A stretch of DNA of 41,029 nt from Tidjanibacter sp. (GCA_017466345.1 JAFTUI010000011.1:1-41029); one strand, 5' to 3'. Shown: positions 31,360-40,473, numbered from the stretch's first letter. Numbers and translations: made by a program. Notes: generated by a model from the sequence alone, not told the origin.

Positions 31360-32643
31360 TTAGTTAAATGCAAAGTGCAAACCGAAACGTGTCGAAAAGC
31401 CCAGCGGATGAACCGTTCGATAGTTGGCAACATAACCTACGGGGGCTCTCCAATAGGTGCAACCCACCTCGCCAAAGAACCCTATATTACCCCACAAGGC
31501 GTAGGTAGCACCCACTGCCGCATCGAGCGAGAAGGTCAGCGGTGGCACTTCAAGGTCATATTGCTGCACAAACTCTCCGTCCATATAGCTCTTATCGTTG
31601 GCGTTGATACACAGCTCTACTGTACCGCCCACACGACCATAGAGCGACCAGCGATTGAACTCGGCAAAGTGGAGTGCCAATGCAACGGGCACACCCAAGT
31701 AGTCGAGGGTGCGCTTACGCGAATAGTGGCTCATAGAGCCTTCCGTATTGCTCTTAGAATAGACATTCGTATACACAAGACCACTATTCACCGAGAGCCA
31801 ATCGCTCAGCGAGTAGCTTACCGTAACTCCCACCGTTACGGGCATAAAGTGTTCGAGATTGGAGCTGGGATTTTGCTGTACAAGCGTAGGCGAGAAATAG
31901 TTACCTCCCGTTGTTTCGTTCTGCTCCTTAGTTACCATAGGGCCATTAGCCAAATTGTTGAGTACAATGTGGCCATAGTTGAAACCCACATTTTGGGCGT
32001 AGAATCCTACCTCAATGGGGCGCAGTGTACCTTTGGGCTGTTCTTTGCCCGACATAGCAGTGCGCCAATACTCCTCCAACTCCTGCTGATTTTGGCGCGA
32101 GGAGCCTATGCGCTTACTCCTTGTGCTCTCGCGCTTGGTGGTTTGTTGGGTCTGCTCAGTATTCTCTTCCGCGTTCTCAGCAACCAGCTGTTCCTCTATG
32201 GGCTCGGTCTCTTCTCTCTCCATCGCCACACTCTCTTCTGGCGCAATTGCAGCGGCTTTTGTTACGGGAGTGGAAGCCACAAGGCGAGTGGTTATGGTTG
32301 CAACCTGCTCTGTCTTAGGGGTGGCTTCGGAAATAGGCAGCAAGGGCTCCTCGTTGAGTTCCTCTACAATCTGCTCCGCCATAATCTCCATCTCCACAGG
32401 GGCGTTATCCCTCAAAGCCACAACCACCACAAGGGTAAGCATTGCTGCCACCAAAGCCGCAGCAACACCCCTCACGAAAGGTCTATTCCAAAGGGGTACA
32501 ATCTTCTTAGACTCTTTTGCAACCTCCATTGTGCGGAGCGTCTGCTCGATGCGCTCGAACATACCCACGGGGGGCACGTCCTCCACCGAGCGCAACTTAT
32601 CGCCCAGAATCTCGCTAAATTTATCGTCCTTATAATCTATCAT
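31360..32643 (-). CDS. Membrane-anchored outer-membrane beta-barrel protein, likely sigma partner
   Basis: A 427-residue protein with three regions. Residues 1-~55 are a cytosolic segment (MIDYKDDKFSEILGDKLRSV) like short anti-sigma domains. Residues ~57-77 are one hydrophobic helix (GVAAALVAAMLTLVVVVAL). Residues ~80-200 are a Glu/Thr/Ser-rich linker, and ~205-427 show alternating strands of an OMP_b-brl type barrel (HFMPVTVGVTVSYSLSDWLS; SLYGRVGGTVEL; final GLHFAFN). No cleavable signal peptide is present; the single helix lies too far from the N-terminus. Directly downstream of the ECF sigma gene. The cytosol-to-outer-membrane reach is inferred. Confidence 0.8.
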   Translation of the reverse strand: MIDYKDDKFSEILGDKLRSVEDVPPVGMFERIEQTLRTMEVAKESKKIVPLWNRPFVRGVAAALVAAMLTLVVVVALRDNAPVEMEIMAEQIVEELNEEPLLPISEATPKTEQVATITTRLVASTPVTKAAAIAPEESVAMEREETEPIEEQLVAENAEENTEQTQQTTKRESTRSKRIGSSRQNQQELEEYWRTAMSGKEQPKGTLRPIEVGFYAQNVGFNYGHIVLNNLANGPMVTKEQNETTGGNYFSPTLVQQNPSSNLEHFMPVTVGVTVSYSLSDWLSVNSGLVYTNVYSKSNTEGSMSHYSRKRTLDYLGVPVALALHFAEFNRWSLYGRVGGTVELCINANDKSYMDGEFVQQYDLEVPPLTFSLDAAVGATYALWGNIGFFGEVGCTYWRAPVGYVANYRTVHPLGFSTRFGLHFAFN

Positions 32644-32669
32644 AAAATCGTGTTCTCACTTCTTTGGGG

Positions 32670-33209
32670 TTATCGATACTCTTTCTCAATCAGTTCTGCC
32701 AAACGTGTTTTGGCTCTTTGTAGCTGGCTGCGGCTTGTTGACTCGGTTATGGAGAGCATCTTGGCAATCTCTGCGTGGCTATATCCCTCCACAGCGTACA
32801 ACATCAGCACCATCCTAAATCCTTCGGGCAGCCGCTCCACAAGCCTTAGCAGTTCCTTGTCGTTCAACTGCTCCAAAGCCTCGGGCGGTGCCCCTCCCAC
32901 AGTGCCTGGCGGCAGTTCGCTAATGTCGTCATCCACCGCACCGTGTGCCGACTCTCTGCGTAAGTGATTGAGGGCTGCCGTAATAAAAATACGCCTCATC
33001 CAACCCTCAAAAGAGCCACTCCCTCGGTAGTCGTCTATCTTGGTATAGACCGTGACAAAGCCATCGTGGAATACATCCTCAGCCTCCGCACGAACCCTCA
33101 CATAGCGCCTTACGAGCGAAAACATCGCCGTAGCATACCTCTCGTAGAGTTCCCTGCGAGCCTCCGAGTCGCCCTCGCGGCAACCTTGTATGATGCTCTC
33201 AATGGTCAT
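32670..33209 (-). CDS. ECF-type RNA polymerase sigma factor
   Basis: A 179-residue sigma factor. Region 2 (~10-85) has the core-binding and -10 recognition segments (ARRELYERYATAMFSLVRRY; AEDVFHDGFVTVYTKIDDY; WMRRIFITAALNHLRRE). Region 4 (~120-175) has RLPEGFRMVLMLYAVEGYSH and the helix-turn-helix EIAKMLSITESTSRSQLQRA. The ATG at 33209 (MTIESII) is preferred to an upstream TTG. It heads a three-gene operon with the barrel protein and NigD-like lipoprotein. Its leader contains a GGGGGC/GCCCCC hairpin (33241-33264). Confidence 0.95.
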   Translation of the reverse strand: MTIESIIQGCREGDSEARRELYERYATAMFSLVRRYVRVRAEAEDVFHDGFVTVYTKIDDYRGSGSFEGWMRRIFITAALNHLRRESAHGAVDDDISELPPGTVGGAPPEALEQLNDKELLRLVERLPEGFRMVLMLYAVEGYSHAEIAKMLSITESTSRSQLQRAKTRLAELIEKEYR

Positions 33210-33481
33210 TTGCCTTTCTCTCAATAATTAGATGCACAAAGGGGGCAAAACGTTGCACGCCCCCTGAAATTTTTGTCTAACGACTTTTTTCGCACCTTTT
33301 TGTAAAAAGGTGCTACCAAAAACTTTTATGCGATACTTCGTATCGCTTTCTTCCTCCCAGCGAGTGCATATCGTGAGGCGAGTTCAAGGCTTGGTTTTGA
33401 TTTTGCTCCGGAGTTTACTCGCGGTAAATGAGGAAGCAAAATCAAAAGCATAACGCAGAAATCGCCCACGAGATGTGCTCG
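33210..33481. repeat. Hairpin-rich gap between sigma operon and birA, with repeat A4
   Basis: No gene. 33241-33264 is a GGGGGC hairpin. 33292-33313 (GCACCTTTTT/AAAAAGGTGC) plus 33330-33346 (GCGATACTTCGTATCGC) form the two-hairpin element also seen at 38222-38274. 33366-33481 is dispersed repeat A4, with core GTTTAC (33413-33418), TCGCG, GTAAAT (33424-33429) and outer arms like those of A3. It reaches the birA stop codon. Confidence 0.85.
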
Positions 33482-34198
33482 CTAAATTATGAATTCAATC
33501 TCTTTGAAGAGATACGGTACCACCATACCCTCACTCTCCACCAACAACTCGCCCGTAGATTTCACACCACGGATGATGCCGTGCACAACATTGCCCGAAG
33601 GCAGGCGGTATTTGTGCTCCGAGTCCTTGCGGTAGAGCAGAGCGTCATACTCCCTCTCCAACTCCTCGGGAGCGGTTTGCAGTTGTCCATAGCGGCTCTC
33701 CAAAGCATCGTAGAGCGTCTGAAACACATCGTTAAGGTCGAAACTCCTGCCACCTTCCAGCGCCATAGAGGTGGGATTGGGCACCCACTCCTCAAACTCC
33801 TTTTGGTTGATATTCAGACCAATACCCACAATAGTGCGTGCCAATTTGCCGTCCGTACCGAGGTCGTGCTCGATGAGTATGCCGCAAATCTTCTTATTGC
33901 CGACATAGATGTCGTTTGTCCACTTGATTTTGGAGCGAATGTCGTACTTTGCGAGAGTATCTGCCAGAGCCAGAGCCACAGCCTCCGAAAGCAAGAACTG
34001 TCGGCGAGCCTCCAAAAACGTAGGCTCCCACACGAGCGAAAAGGTAAGGTTCTCCCCTGCCCTGCTGCTCCAAGAGTTGCCCCTCTGCCCCCTGCCTGCG
34101 GTCTGCTCACGGGCAATGATGGCGTCACCGTGACGATAACCCGCCTTCTTAGCCTCCGTATTGGTCGAAGGAAGCGATTTGTATATCAATACTGCCAT
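33482..34198 (-). CDS. birA: Biotin-[acetyl-CoA-carboxylase] ligase
   Basis: A 238-residue monofunctional biotin protein ligase without the DNA-binding domain of E. coli BirA. The biotin/ATP-binding loop is GRGQRGNSW (~36-44); other motifs are KWTNDIYVGNKKICGILIE and TIVGIGLNINQ, followed by a small C-terminal SH3-like domain. It attaches biotin to lysines in EAMKM motifs; MmdC at 21.8 kb is the likely substrate in this window. The stop codon lies at the edge of repeat A4 and the start is followed upstream by an AATTGAG array. Confidence 0.95.
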   Translation of the reverse strand: MAVLIYKSLPSTNTEAKKAGYRHGDAIIAREQTAGRGQRGNSWSSRAGENLTFSLVWEPTFLEARRQFLLSEAVALALADTLAKYDIRSKIKWTNDIYVGNKKICGILIEHDLGTDGKLARTIVGIGLNINQKEFEEWVPNPTSMALEGGRSFDLNDVFQTLYDALESRYGQLQTAPEELEREYDALLYRKDSEHKYRLPSGNVVHGIIRGVKSTGELLVESEGMVVPYLFKEIEFII

Positions 34199-34429
34199 AG
34201 GTTCGAATTGAGAATTGAGAGTTGAGAGTTGAGAATTGACGAAAAAATGGTTTTTCGTCCAAAATGCTCACGCTCGGCAGAGAAAACTTGTTTTCTATGC
34301 CCTCGCTTAATCGCATTTGCGAGAATTGAGGGTTGAAAGTTTCCCTATAAGCCTTATATGCCCTATAAGCCTTATAAGCCTTAGGACTTTTGACGTTAGA
34401 CGTTAGACGTTAGACCATAATCCCTGCGA
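34199..34429. repeat. Composite repeat: copy 1 of a ~185-bp direct repeat
   Basis: No gene. An AATTGAG array (34203-34240) leads into 34231-34414, nearly identical to 40652-40842: hairpin ACGAAAAAATGGTTTTTCGT, a CCCTCGCTTAATCGCATTTG segment, the 9-bp array CCCTATAAG/CCTTATATG (34346-34384), TTAGGACTTTTGACG and three GTTAGAC units. Confidence 0.9.
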
Positions 34430-34536
34430 GTGGGTTTTGTGGAGGGATTTTTGTGCCACGCAAGAGAGCAAGTCCGCAGTTTGCTCGGCGCAAATGAGGA
34501 ACTTGCGAGTCGAAGCGTGGTGCAAAAAGCACCCAC
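34430..34536. repeat. Structured repeat copy E4
   Basis: Outer arms GTGGGT/ACCCAC (34430-34435 with 34531-34536), a middle stem around GTGCCACGC/GCGTGGTGC, and the core GCAAGTCC (34468-34475), GCA, GTTTGC, TCGGC, GCAAAT, GA, GGAACTTGC (34498-34506). The single unpaired T in the 3' arm also occurs in E1 and A3. Confidence 0.88.
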
Positions 34537-34565
34537 AAGGCACGCTCGCTCGCGAGATGTGCTCG

Positions 34566-35387
34566 CTATACTGATACATTAAATTCGCGCAGCGCATCAT
34601 TGAGCGAAGTCTTTTTGTCGGTACTCTCCTTGCGCTGACCGATGATAAGGGCACAACTTACGCCATAGTCGCCTGCGGGATAGTGGCGTGTGTAGGTACC
34701 GGGGATAACCACCGAGCGAGGTGGCACATAGCCCTTATACTCAACAGGTTCTGCACCCGTAACGTCTATGATTTTGGTCGAAGCGGTAATGACCGTATTG
34801 GCACCCAAGACTGACTCTTTGCCAATGCGGACACCCTCCACGACAATACAGCGCGAGCCGATGAAGCAGTTATCCTCGATGATGACGGGTGCTGCCTGCA
34901 CGGGCTCCAACACACCGCCAATACCCACGCCACCGCTAAGGTGCACGCCCTTGCCAATCTGTGCGCACGAGCCTACAGTAGCCCAAGTATCGACCATAGT
35001 GCCGCTATCGACATAGGCACCTATATTTACATACGAAGGCATCATAATCACGCCCCTTGCGAGGTAGGCACCTCGGCGAGCCACTGCGTGGGGCACAACC
35101 CTCACACCCAACTCCTTATAGCCCGTTTTAAGGGGCAGTTTGTCGTAGAATTCGAGGTCGCCGGCGTGCGAAGTGGTCATCTCGTGTGTGGGGAAGTAGA
35201 GGATAACAGCCTTCTTTACCCACTCGTTCACCTGCCAAGTGCCGTCCTCGGTAGGCTCTGCAACACGCAGTTTGCCCTCATCGAGGAGCGTTACTACCTG
35301 CTCAATAGCATCGAGTACCTCGGGATTGTGGAGCAACTCGCCATTCTCCCACGCCGCCTCAATATGATTTTTCAGTTCGCTATACAT
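34566..35387 (-). CDS. dapD: 2,3,4,5-tetrahydropyridine-2,6-dicarboxylate N-succinyltransferase
   Basis: A 273-residue trimeric left-handed beta-helix enzyme that succinylates tetrahydrodipicolinate in the diaminopimelate/lysine pathway. Hexapeptide repeats are obvious from residue ~105 (GVRVVPHAVARRGAYLARGV, then GAYVDSGTMVDTWATVGSCA and GKGVHLSGGVGIGGVLEP). The N-terminal helical domain starts MYSELKNHIEAAW, the usual beginning, so the ATG at 35387 is chosen; an in-frame ATG at 35453 would add 22 residues. LysC, from the same pathway, is 1.5 kb away. Confidence 0.95.
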   Translation of the reverse strand: MYSELKNHIEAAWENGELLHNPEVLDAIEQVVTLLDEGKLRVAEPTEDGTWQVNEWVKKAVILYFPTHEMTTSHAGDLEFYDKLPLKTGYKELGVRVVPHAVARRGAYLARGVIMMPSYVNIGAYVDSGTMVDTWATVGSCAQIGKGVHLSGGVGIGGVLEPVQAAPVIIEDNCFIGSRCIVVEGVRIGKESVLGANTVITASTKIIDVTGAEPVEYKGYVPPRSVVIPGTYTRHYPAGDYGVSCALIIGQRKESTDKKTSLNDALREFNVSV

Positions 35388-35546
35388 ACTTTTTGTTATT
35401 AGGTTATATGCCAAAAGCATCTCATCTATATCTTCTTTCAGTCCACCATTCATATCTTTGCTTGGTTTTTGCCATATATCTATCTACAAAGGTGGCAAAA
35501 AAGTAGCAGAAAAGGAAATTAGTGGGCATTTTTTTCCTCTTTTTAT

Positions 35547-35554
35547 TATCTTTG
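35547..35554 (+). promoter_or_regulatory. Candidate -7 element of the acyltransferase gene
   Basis: TATCTTTG, 48 bases before the ATG at 35602. A second TATCTTTG lies at 35453-35460. Neither has a clear -33 motif. Confidence 0.5.
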
Positions 35555-35601
35555 TACTTTATACTACACTAAATGACACAATTTTAACAGACTTCTCTAA
35601 T

Positions 35602-36906
35602 ATGGAAAACAAAGACAACACCCCAAAGCAGCCAAAACTGCTCGATGACAAGACACCTTTGGTGGAGGGTGCCAAGAGGCTCGATATGAGTGCCAAGCCC
35701 AAGAGGGTATCGTGGTGGCTCCGCCCCATACTCTGGATTGCATCCATCCCCGTAACGTGGATTCATCGCACACACATCAAGAGGGTGAATATGGAGGGCG
35801 TAAAGCGTCCCTACCTGCTCCTATGCAACCACAATGCCTTCTACGACTTTATGGTAGCCATAAAAGCCACCTTCCCAAATCAGGCATACTACATTGTGGC
35901 GATTGACGGTTTTGTGGGCATTGGCGGCATACTCCACTGGCTTATGGCTCGCATCGGCTGCATCCCCAAGCGCAAGTTCACAAACGACACCCGCTTGGTG
36001 CGACAGTTGCGCGAGGTGAAGGAGCGCCGGAAGATTGTTGCTTTCTATCCCGAAGCTCGCTATTCGCTCTGTGGCACCAACGCCATACTTCCCCCTTCGC
36101 TCGGCAAACTCGTAAAGTTGCTGAAAATGCCCGTTGTGACACTCATCACACAGGGCAACCATATCAACTCCCCATTCTGGCATACGGGCGACAGGCTCAT
36201 CAAAACCGAGGCTACAATGAAGAAGATTCTCTCGGTGGAGGAGATTGAGAAGATGGACTACAACCAGATTATGGAGGTTATAAACCGCGAATTCTACTAT
36301 GATGATTTTGCTTGGCAACGCGACAACCAAATCCGTATGACCAAGAAAACCCGTGCCGAGGGTTTGCACAAAGTACTCTACCAATGCCCCCACTGTGGCA
36401 AGGAGTTCCGTATGGCAAGCGAGGGTGCGCAACTCTGGTGCAAGGAGTGCAGTCATCGCTGGTGGATGAACGAGTATGGCGAATTGGAGGCCACCGAGGG
36501 CGAAACCCATTTCAGCCACATCCCCGATTGGTATGAGTGGGAGCGAGAGAACGTGCGCCGCGAAGTGGAGGCAGGTACCTACGGCACCACCTTGCGCTCA
36601 GATGTCCGCGCACTGCCCCACCCCAAAAAGTTTGTCGAACTCGGCGAGGGTGTGCTCACGCACGATATGAACGGCTTTGTGCTGAGGGGCGAATTTGACG
36701 GTATGGAGTACTCTATGACACTCCCCGCACCACAGCGTTACTCCATACACATCGAGTATGACTATCGCCGCTGGAAGCGCGACTGCGTAGACCTCAGCAC
36801 CCTGACGGACACAATGTTTGTCTTCCCCCAGGGCGAGGATTTCTCGGTAACGAAAATCTCTCTCGCCACCGAGGAGTTATACAAATTCCACAACAAAAAA
36901 GAGTAG
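35602..36906 (+). CDS. PlsC-like acyltransferase with C-terminal zinc ribbon
   Basis: A 434-residue protein. Residues ~30-230 form a PlsC/LPLAT-type acyltransferase: a hydrophobic start (WLRPILWIASIPVTWIHR), the catalytic HX4D motif in NHNAFYDF and a variant of the PEG motif in YPEARYS. Residues ~270-310 contain a zinc ribbon (CPHCGKEFRM ... LWCKECSHRW), and the last ~110 residues are unassigned beta-rich sequence. 1-acylglycerol-3-phosphate acyltransferase-like activity is likely; the ribbon's role is unknown. The chosen ATG follows the promoter; the frame extends 48 codons further upstream but through the promoter. Confidence 0.85.
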   Translation: MENKDNTPKQPKLLDDKTPLVEGAKRLDMSAKPKRVSWWLRPILWIASIPVTWIHRTHIKRVNMEGVKRPYLLLCNHNAFYDFMVAIKATFPNQAYYIVAIDGFVGIGGILHWLMARIGCIPKRKFTNDTRLVRQLREVKERRKIVAFYPEARYSLCGTNAILPPSLGKLVKLLKMPVVTLITQGNHINSPFWHTGDRLIKTEATMKKILSVEEIEKMDYNQIMEVINREFYYDDFAWQRDNQIRMTKKTRAEGLHKVLYQCPHCGKEFRMASEGAQLWCKECSHRWWMNEYGELEATEGETHFSHIPDWYEWERENVRREVEAGTYGTTLRSDVRALPHPKKFVELGEGVLTHDMNGFVLRGEFDGMEYSMTLPAPQRYSIHIEYDYRRWKRDCVDLSTLTDTMFVFPQGEDFSVTKISLATEELYKFHNKKE

Positions 36907-36920
36907 CGTTAGACGTTATA

Positions 36921-36963
36921 CCGTAAAACAAATGGCGATTAAAAATCGCCATTTGTTTTACGG
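36921..36963. terminator. Bidirectional terminator, 20-bp stem
   Basis: A perfect stem (36921-36940 with 36944-36963) with loop AAA lies between convergent genes. The lysC stop codon straddles stem and loop, so the last LysC residues are encoded in the stem. It is preceded by a GTTAGACGTTA unit. Confidence 0.88.
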
Positions 36964-38210
36964 ATAATACGCAACACCTTTCGTGACCTCTGAGTCATAT
37001 AGACATTCTCAGCCTCAACAAACTCCGCAAGGTGCTCGTGGCGGTAACCTCGGATGGTAAGAAGTTCCATATCGGTATTGTACTTAACCGTAAAGCCCGC
37101 CTCGTGCAGTGCCTCAACAATCTCAGCAAGGTAGCGTGTGGAGTCGATGCAGAGTGCCATACTGATAGCCGAGTTCTGCACCAAGTGCACCTTTGCCCTA
37201 TGGCGTTCCAGAATTGCAAAGACCTCCGCCATACGCTCCTCCAAGATGAACGAGTAGTCCTCGGGCTTGATGGAGAGCAGTATCTGGTTCTTTTTGAGTA
37301 TCAGAATAGGGGTGTCGATAGGTTTCTCAATCTCTGCCTTAATGACACTACCCGGCAGCGAAGGATTCACAAAGCACCTCACATAGAGGGGTATGCTCTT
37401 GTTTTGCAGGGGTTTAATGGTCTTGGGGTGGATAATTTGCGCACCGCTATATGCAAGTTCTATGGCATCGAGGTAGGTCAGTTCGGGAATGTAGGTGACA
37501 TTCTCGAACTGCTTGGGGTCGCCATTGAGGATACCCTCCACGTCCTTCCAAATTGACACGCTCTCGGCATCGAGGATGTAGCCCGCAACAGCTGCCGAGT
37601 AGTCCGAGCCCTCGCGACCAATGGTGGTTGTTGCGCCCTGCTCGGTGGCACCAATAAAGCCCTGACCGACAATAACCCTTGCGGTGGCATACTCCACAGC
37701 ACGCCTTAGGCGGGGCGTGGAAGCCTCAATATCTATGTTGGCATCGCGGAAGCGGTTGCTCGTGAGGAACAAGCGTCTCATATCGAGCCACTCGCTCTCC
37801 ACGCCCGCCCTTGTGAGGTAGTCGCTGACGATGGAGGTAGAGATGAGTTCGCCAAAGCTCACAATCCTATCGTACCACTCCTCGTAGGTACGGCTCTTGG
37901 GGTTGGCGAGGGTAATAATCTCCTCCAACTCCTCGTAGAAGCCCCTCACCCTTGCGGGCAGATGTGGCTCGCCCCACAAGTCGGCAAGAATCTCGGCGTG
38001 GTAGTCCACCACACCCTGCATAGCCACCACAGCCTCGCCCGTGCGACCATTCCAGAAACTCTCCATAACCTTTTCGAGGGCATTGGTAGTCTTGCCCATA
38101 GCCGAAACGACAATAAAGAGCCTACCCTCCGTCTGGCGAGCAATCTCCACAAGGTTCCTAACACCCGCTGCCTCCTTAACCGAAGCACCACCAAATTTAT
38201 ATACTTTCAT
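36939..38210 (-). CDS. lysC: Aspartate kinase
   Basis: A 423-residue monofunctional aspartokinase, the first step towards lysine, threonine and methionine. Kinase motifs: KFGGASV (4-10), VVSAMGKTTNAL, FGELISTSIVSDYL, TTIGREGSDYSA and SIWKDVEGIL. Two ACT-type regulatory units occupy residues ~290-420, so lysine or threonine feedback is expected but the effector cannot be told. Its 3' end lies in the terminator at 36921. Upstream is the two-hairpin repeat at 38222-38274 and then the hydrolase gene on the same strand. Confidence 0.96.
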   Translation of the reverse strand: MKVYKFGGASVKEAAGVRNLVEIARQTEGRLFIVVSAMGKTTNALEKVMESFWNGRTGEAVVAMQGVVDYHAEILADLWGEPHLPARVRGFYEELEEIITLANPKSRTYEEWYDRIVSFGELISTSIVSDYLTRAGVESEWLDMRRLFLTSNRFRDANIDIEASTPRLRRAVEYATARVIVGQGFIGATEQGATTTIGREGSDYSAAVAGYILDAESVSIWKDVEGILNGDPKQFENVTYIPELTYLDAIELAYSGAQIIHPKTIKPLQNKSIPLYVRCFVNPSLPGSVIKAEIEKPIDTPILILKKNQILLSIKPEDYSFILEERMAEVFAILERHRAKVHLVQNSAISMALCIDSTRYLAEIVEALHEAGFTVKYNTDMELLTIRGYRHEHLAEFVEAENVYMTQRSRKVLRIIRKTNGDF

Positions 38211-38221
38211 ACCTTTTCTTT

Positions 38222-38274
38222 GCGACTTTTTATAAAAAGTCGCCCAAAAATTTCTCGGCGATACTATGTATCGC
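38222..38274. repeat. Two-hairpin repeat between hydrolase and lysC
   Basis: GCGACTTTTT-AT-AAAAAGTCGC (38222-38243), CCAAAAATTT, then GCGATACTATGTATCGC (38258-38274). The same order occurs at 33292-33346, and the first hairpin plus CCAAAAATTT at 39093-39121. Confidence 0.85.
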
Positions 38275-38291
38275 TATAATACTTTCTTGAA

Positions 38292-39083
38292 TTATTGCAC
38301 AAAAGCCCTAATAGCCTCTGCACACGCCTCGGGCTCCTCGAAGTAACCGAGATGTCCCGAATTTTCGAGCCACACGACCTTCGCCTGAGGTTGTTCGGCG
38401 ACCATCTTCTCCGCCTTTTCGAGAGGGATGTAGCTATCCTTCTTGCCCAAGATGAAGAGTTGGGGCAGCGAGGATTTCTGCAACAGCTCGGTACTATCCT
38501 CACGCTCCTTCATACCCCTCAGCAGTGCCACAACACCCTCGGGCTCGGTAACCAACACCTGCTCTTCGAGGAAGATAATCTCGTCCTGCATACGTTTGAG
38601 GTTGTCGCTCGCAAAGCCGTTCTTGGCAGCCGTAGTTGCCAGCAGGTCCTTATGACCGCCCTCCACGAGAGCAATTTCCCTATCCCTATCGGAGAGTTTC
38701 TCTGGGCTGTCGGGGTAAGGGGTAGAACTGAGCAGCACCAAGCCCTCCAACCTCTCGGGGTGCAGGCGCAGGGTTTGGAGTGCCACATAGCCACCCATAG
38801 AGTGACCTACAATGGTAGCCTTCTCAATCTCCAACTCATCGAGCACTCCCACCACCGTATCGGCAAGGAAACTCATCGTGTGTTTCTCGCCCATAACCTG
38901 CGAAATGCCGTGTCCGGGCAGATCCATAGCCACCACCCTATACTCCTTCGAGAGCAGTTTGGCGAAGTCCTCCCACACATCGAGGCTCTCCAAGTAGCCG
39001 TGCAACAGCAAAATAGTCTTTTCGCCCTTGCGGCTATCTGCAATGCGCAACGCGCAACCATTCGATATAATGAATTTTTCCAT
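38292..39083 (-). CDS. Alpha/beta hydrolase
   Basis: A 263-residue alpha/beta-fold hydrolase. The oxyanion motif LLLHGYLES, the nucleophile Ser95 in the elbow GHSMGG, the Asp in [12 protein letters not shown] and the His in [10 protein letters not shown] complete the triad. A cap domain lies at ~125-195. It resembles esterases/haloperoxidase-like enzymes; the substrate is unknown. The ATG at 39083 (MEKFIISNG) is preferred; 11 upstream codons in frame fall in a repeat. It lies between metK and lysC on the same strand. Confidence 0.92.
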   Translation of the reverse strand: MEKFIISNGCALRIADSRKGEKTILLLHGYLESLDVWEDFAKLLSKEYRVVAMDLPGHGISQVMGEKHTMSFLADTVVGVLDELEIEKATIVGHSMGGYVALQTLRLHPERLEGLVLLSSTPYPDSPEKLSDRDREIALVEGGHKDLLATTAAKNGFASDNLKRMQDEIIFLEEQVLVTEPEGVVALLRGMKEREDSTELLQKSSLPQLFILGKKDSYIPLEKAEKMVAEQPQAKVVWLENSGHLGYFEEPEACAEAIRAFVQ

Positions 39084-39139
39084 ATTCTTCTCGGCTTTTT
39101 GTAAAAAGTCGCCCAAAAATTTTTAGTGTAGATTTTGCT

Positions 39140-40390
39140 CTACAAATTAAAAACTTTCTTGATGTTTTCTACTTCGTCCAACTCCTCCCAGCCGAAGAAT
39201 TTTATTGTTTCTGTGGTGGTCTTACCGTTCCTTATGAGCGTCACCTCTTTGGTATAGGGGCGGCGACCGAAGTGACCATAGGAGGCTGTGGGCTCGAAGA
39301 TGGGGTTGGTAAGCCCGAAGCGTCTAACGATACTTGCGGGGCGCAAGTCGAACATTTCGTCTATAACCTCCGCAATCTCCCCATCGGTTTGCGAGATTTT
39401 TGAGGTGCCAAAGGTGTCCACAAAGATGTTGATAGGCTCTGCCACACCAATGGCATAACTAACCTGCACCAGCATACGCTCTGCGACACCTGCGGCAACC
39501 ATATTCTTGGCGATGTGGCGTGCGGCATAGGCTGCCGAGCGGTCCACCTTCGAGGGGTCCTTACCCGAGAAAGCACCACCACCGTGTGCGCCCCTACCAC
39601 CATAGGTATCTACAATAATTTTGCGACCCGTCAAGCCCGTATCGCCGTGAGGACCACCAATAACGAACTTTCCTGTGGGGTTGACATAGAGAATGTACTC
39701 CTCGCCAATCAGGTCGGCAAGGTGGTCGCCAGCCCTCTCCAAACGCTCCTTGACACGGGGAATGAGGATGTTGCGTACATCCTCGGCAATGATGCGCTGG
39801 CAATCCTCGAAGTCATCGTGCTGTGTAGAAACGACAATGGTGTGTACCCTCTGAGGGGTGCCGTTGTCGTCATACTCAATGGTTACCTGACTCTTCGAGT
39901 CGGGACGCAGGTAGCACATAACCTTACCCTCGCGGCGGATGTCAGCGAGTTCTTTGAGGATGACGTGCGAGAGGATGAGCGTTGCGGGCATCAACTCGCG
40001 GCTCTCGGTACAAGCATAGCCGAACATAATACCCTGGTCGCCTGCGCCCTGCTCCTCTTCGGTTTCGCGCACCACGCCCTGGTTGATGTCGCTCGACTGC
40101 TCGTGAATAGCCGAGAGTATGCCGCACGAGTTGCCGTCAAACTGCAACTCACTGCGATTGTAACCTATCTGGTTGATTACTCGGCGTGCAACACCCTGAA
40201 TATCAACGTATGCATCCGAGCGCACCTCGCCCGACACAACAACCAAACCCGTGGTGCAAAGAGTTTCGCAAGCTACCTTGCTTGCGGGATCCTTGCGCAA
40301 AAATTCATCGAGAATAGCATCCGAAATCTGGTCGGACACCTTGTCGGGATGTCCCTCCGATACCGACTCCGATGTGAACAAAAAAGCCAT
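39140..40390 (-). CDS. metK: S-adenosylmethionine synthetase
   Basis: A 416-residue enzyme making S-adenosylmethionine from methionine and ATP. All signatures are present: [20 protein letters not shown], the [12 protein letters not shown] hexapeptide region, the metal-binding stretch, and [20 protein letters not shown]. Compared with the ~385-residue E. coli enzyme there are small insertions and a longer C-terminus ([19 protein letters not shown]). Expression is probably controlled by the SAM-II-like leader at 40533-40617, about 140 bases upstream of the ATG. An AATTGAG array lies just upstream of the start. Confidence 0.97.
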   Translation of the reverse strand: MAFLFTSESVSEGHPDKVSDQISDAILDEFLRKDPASKVACETLCTTGLVVVSGEVRSDAYVDIQGVARRVINQIGYNRSELQFDGNSCGILSAIHEQSSDINQGVVRETEEEQGAGDQGIMFGYACTESRELMPATLILSHVILKELADIRREGKVMCYLRPDSKSQVTIEYDDNGTPQRVHTIVVSTQHDDFEDCQRIIAEDVRNILIPRVKERLERAGDHLADLIGEEYILYVNPTGKFVIGGPHGDTGLTGRKIIVDTYGGRGAHGGGAFSGKDPSKVDRSAAYAARHIAKNMVAAGVAERMLVQVSYAIGVAEPINIFVDTFGTSKISQTDGEIAEVIDEMFDLRPASIVRRFGLTNPIFEPTASYGHFGRRPYTKEVTLIRNGKTTTETIKFFGWEELDEVENIKKVFNL

Positions 40391-40404
40391 ACCTTACAAA
40401 ATTC

Positions 40405-40431
40405 AGAATTGAGAATTGAGAATTGAGAATT
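40405..40431. repeat. AATTGAG 7-bp array in the metK leader
   Basis: About three and a half units, 15-41 bases upstream of the metK start codon, inside its transcribed leader. Confidence 0.88.
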
Positions 40432-40473
40432 ACGAGAATCCTCAACAATCAAATCTTCAATTTGGTTAAACGT

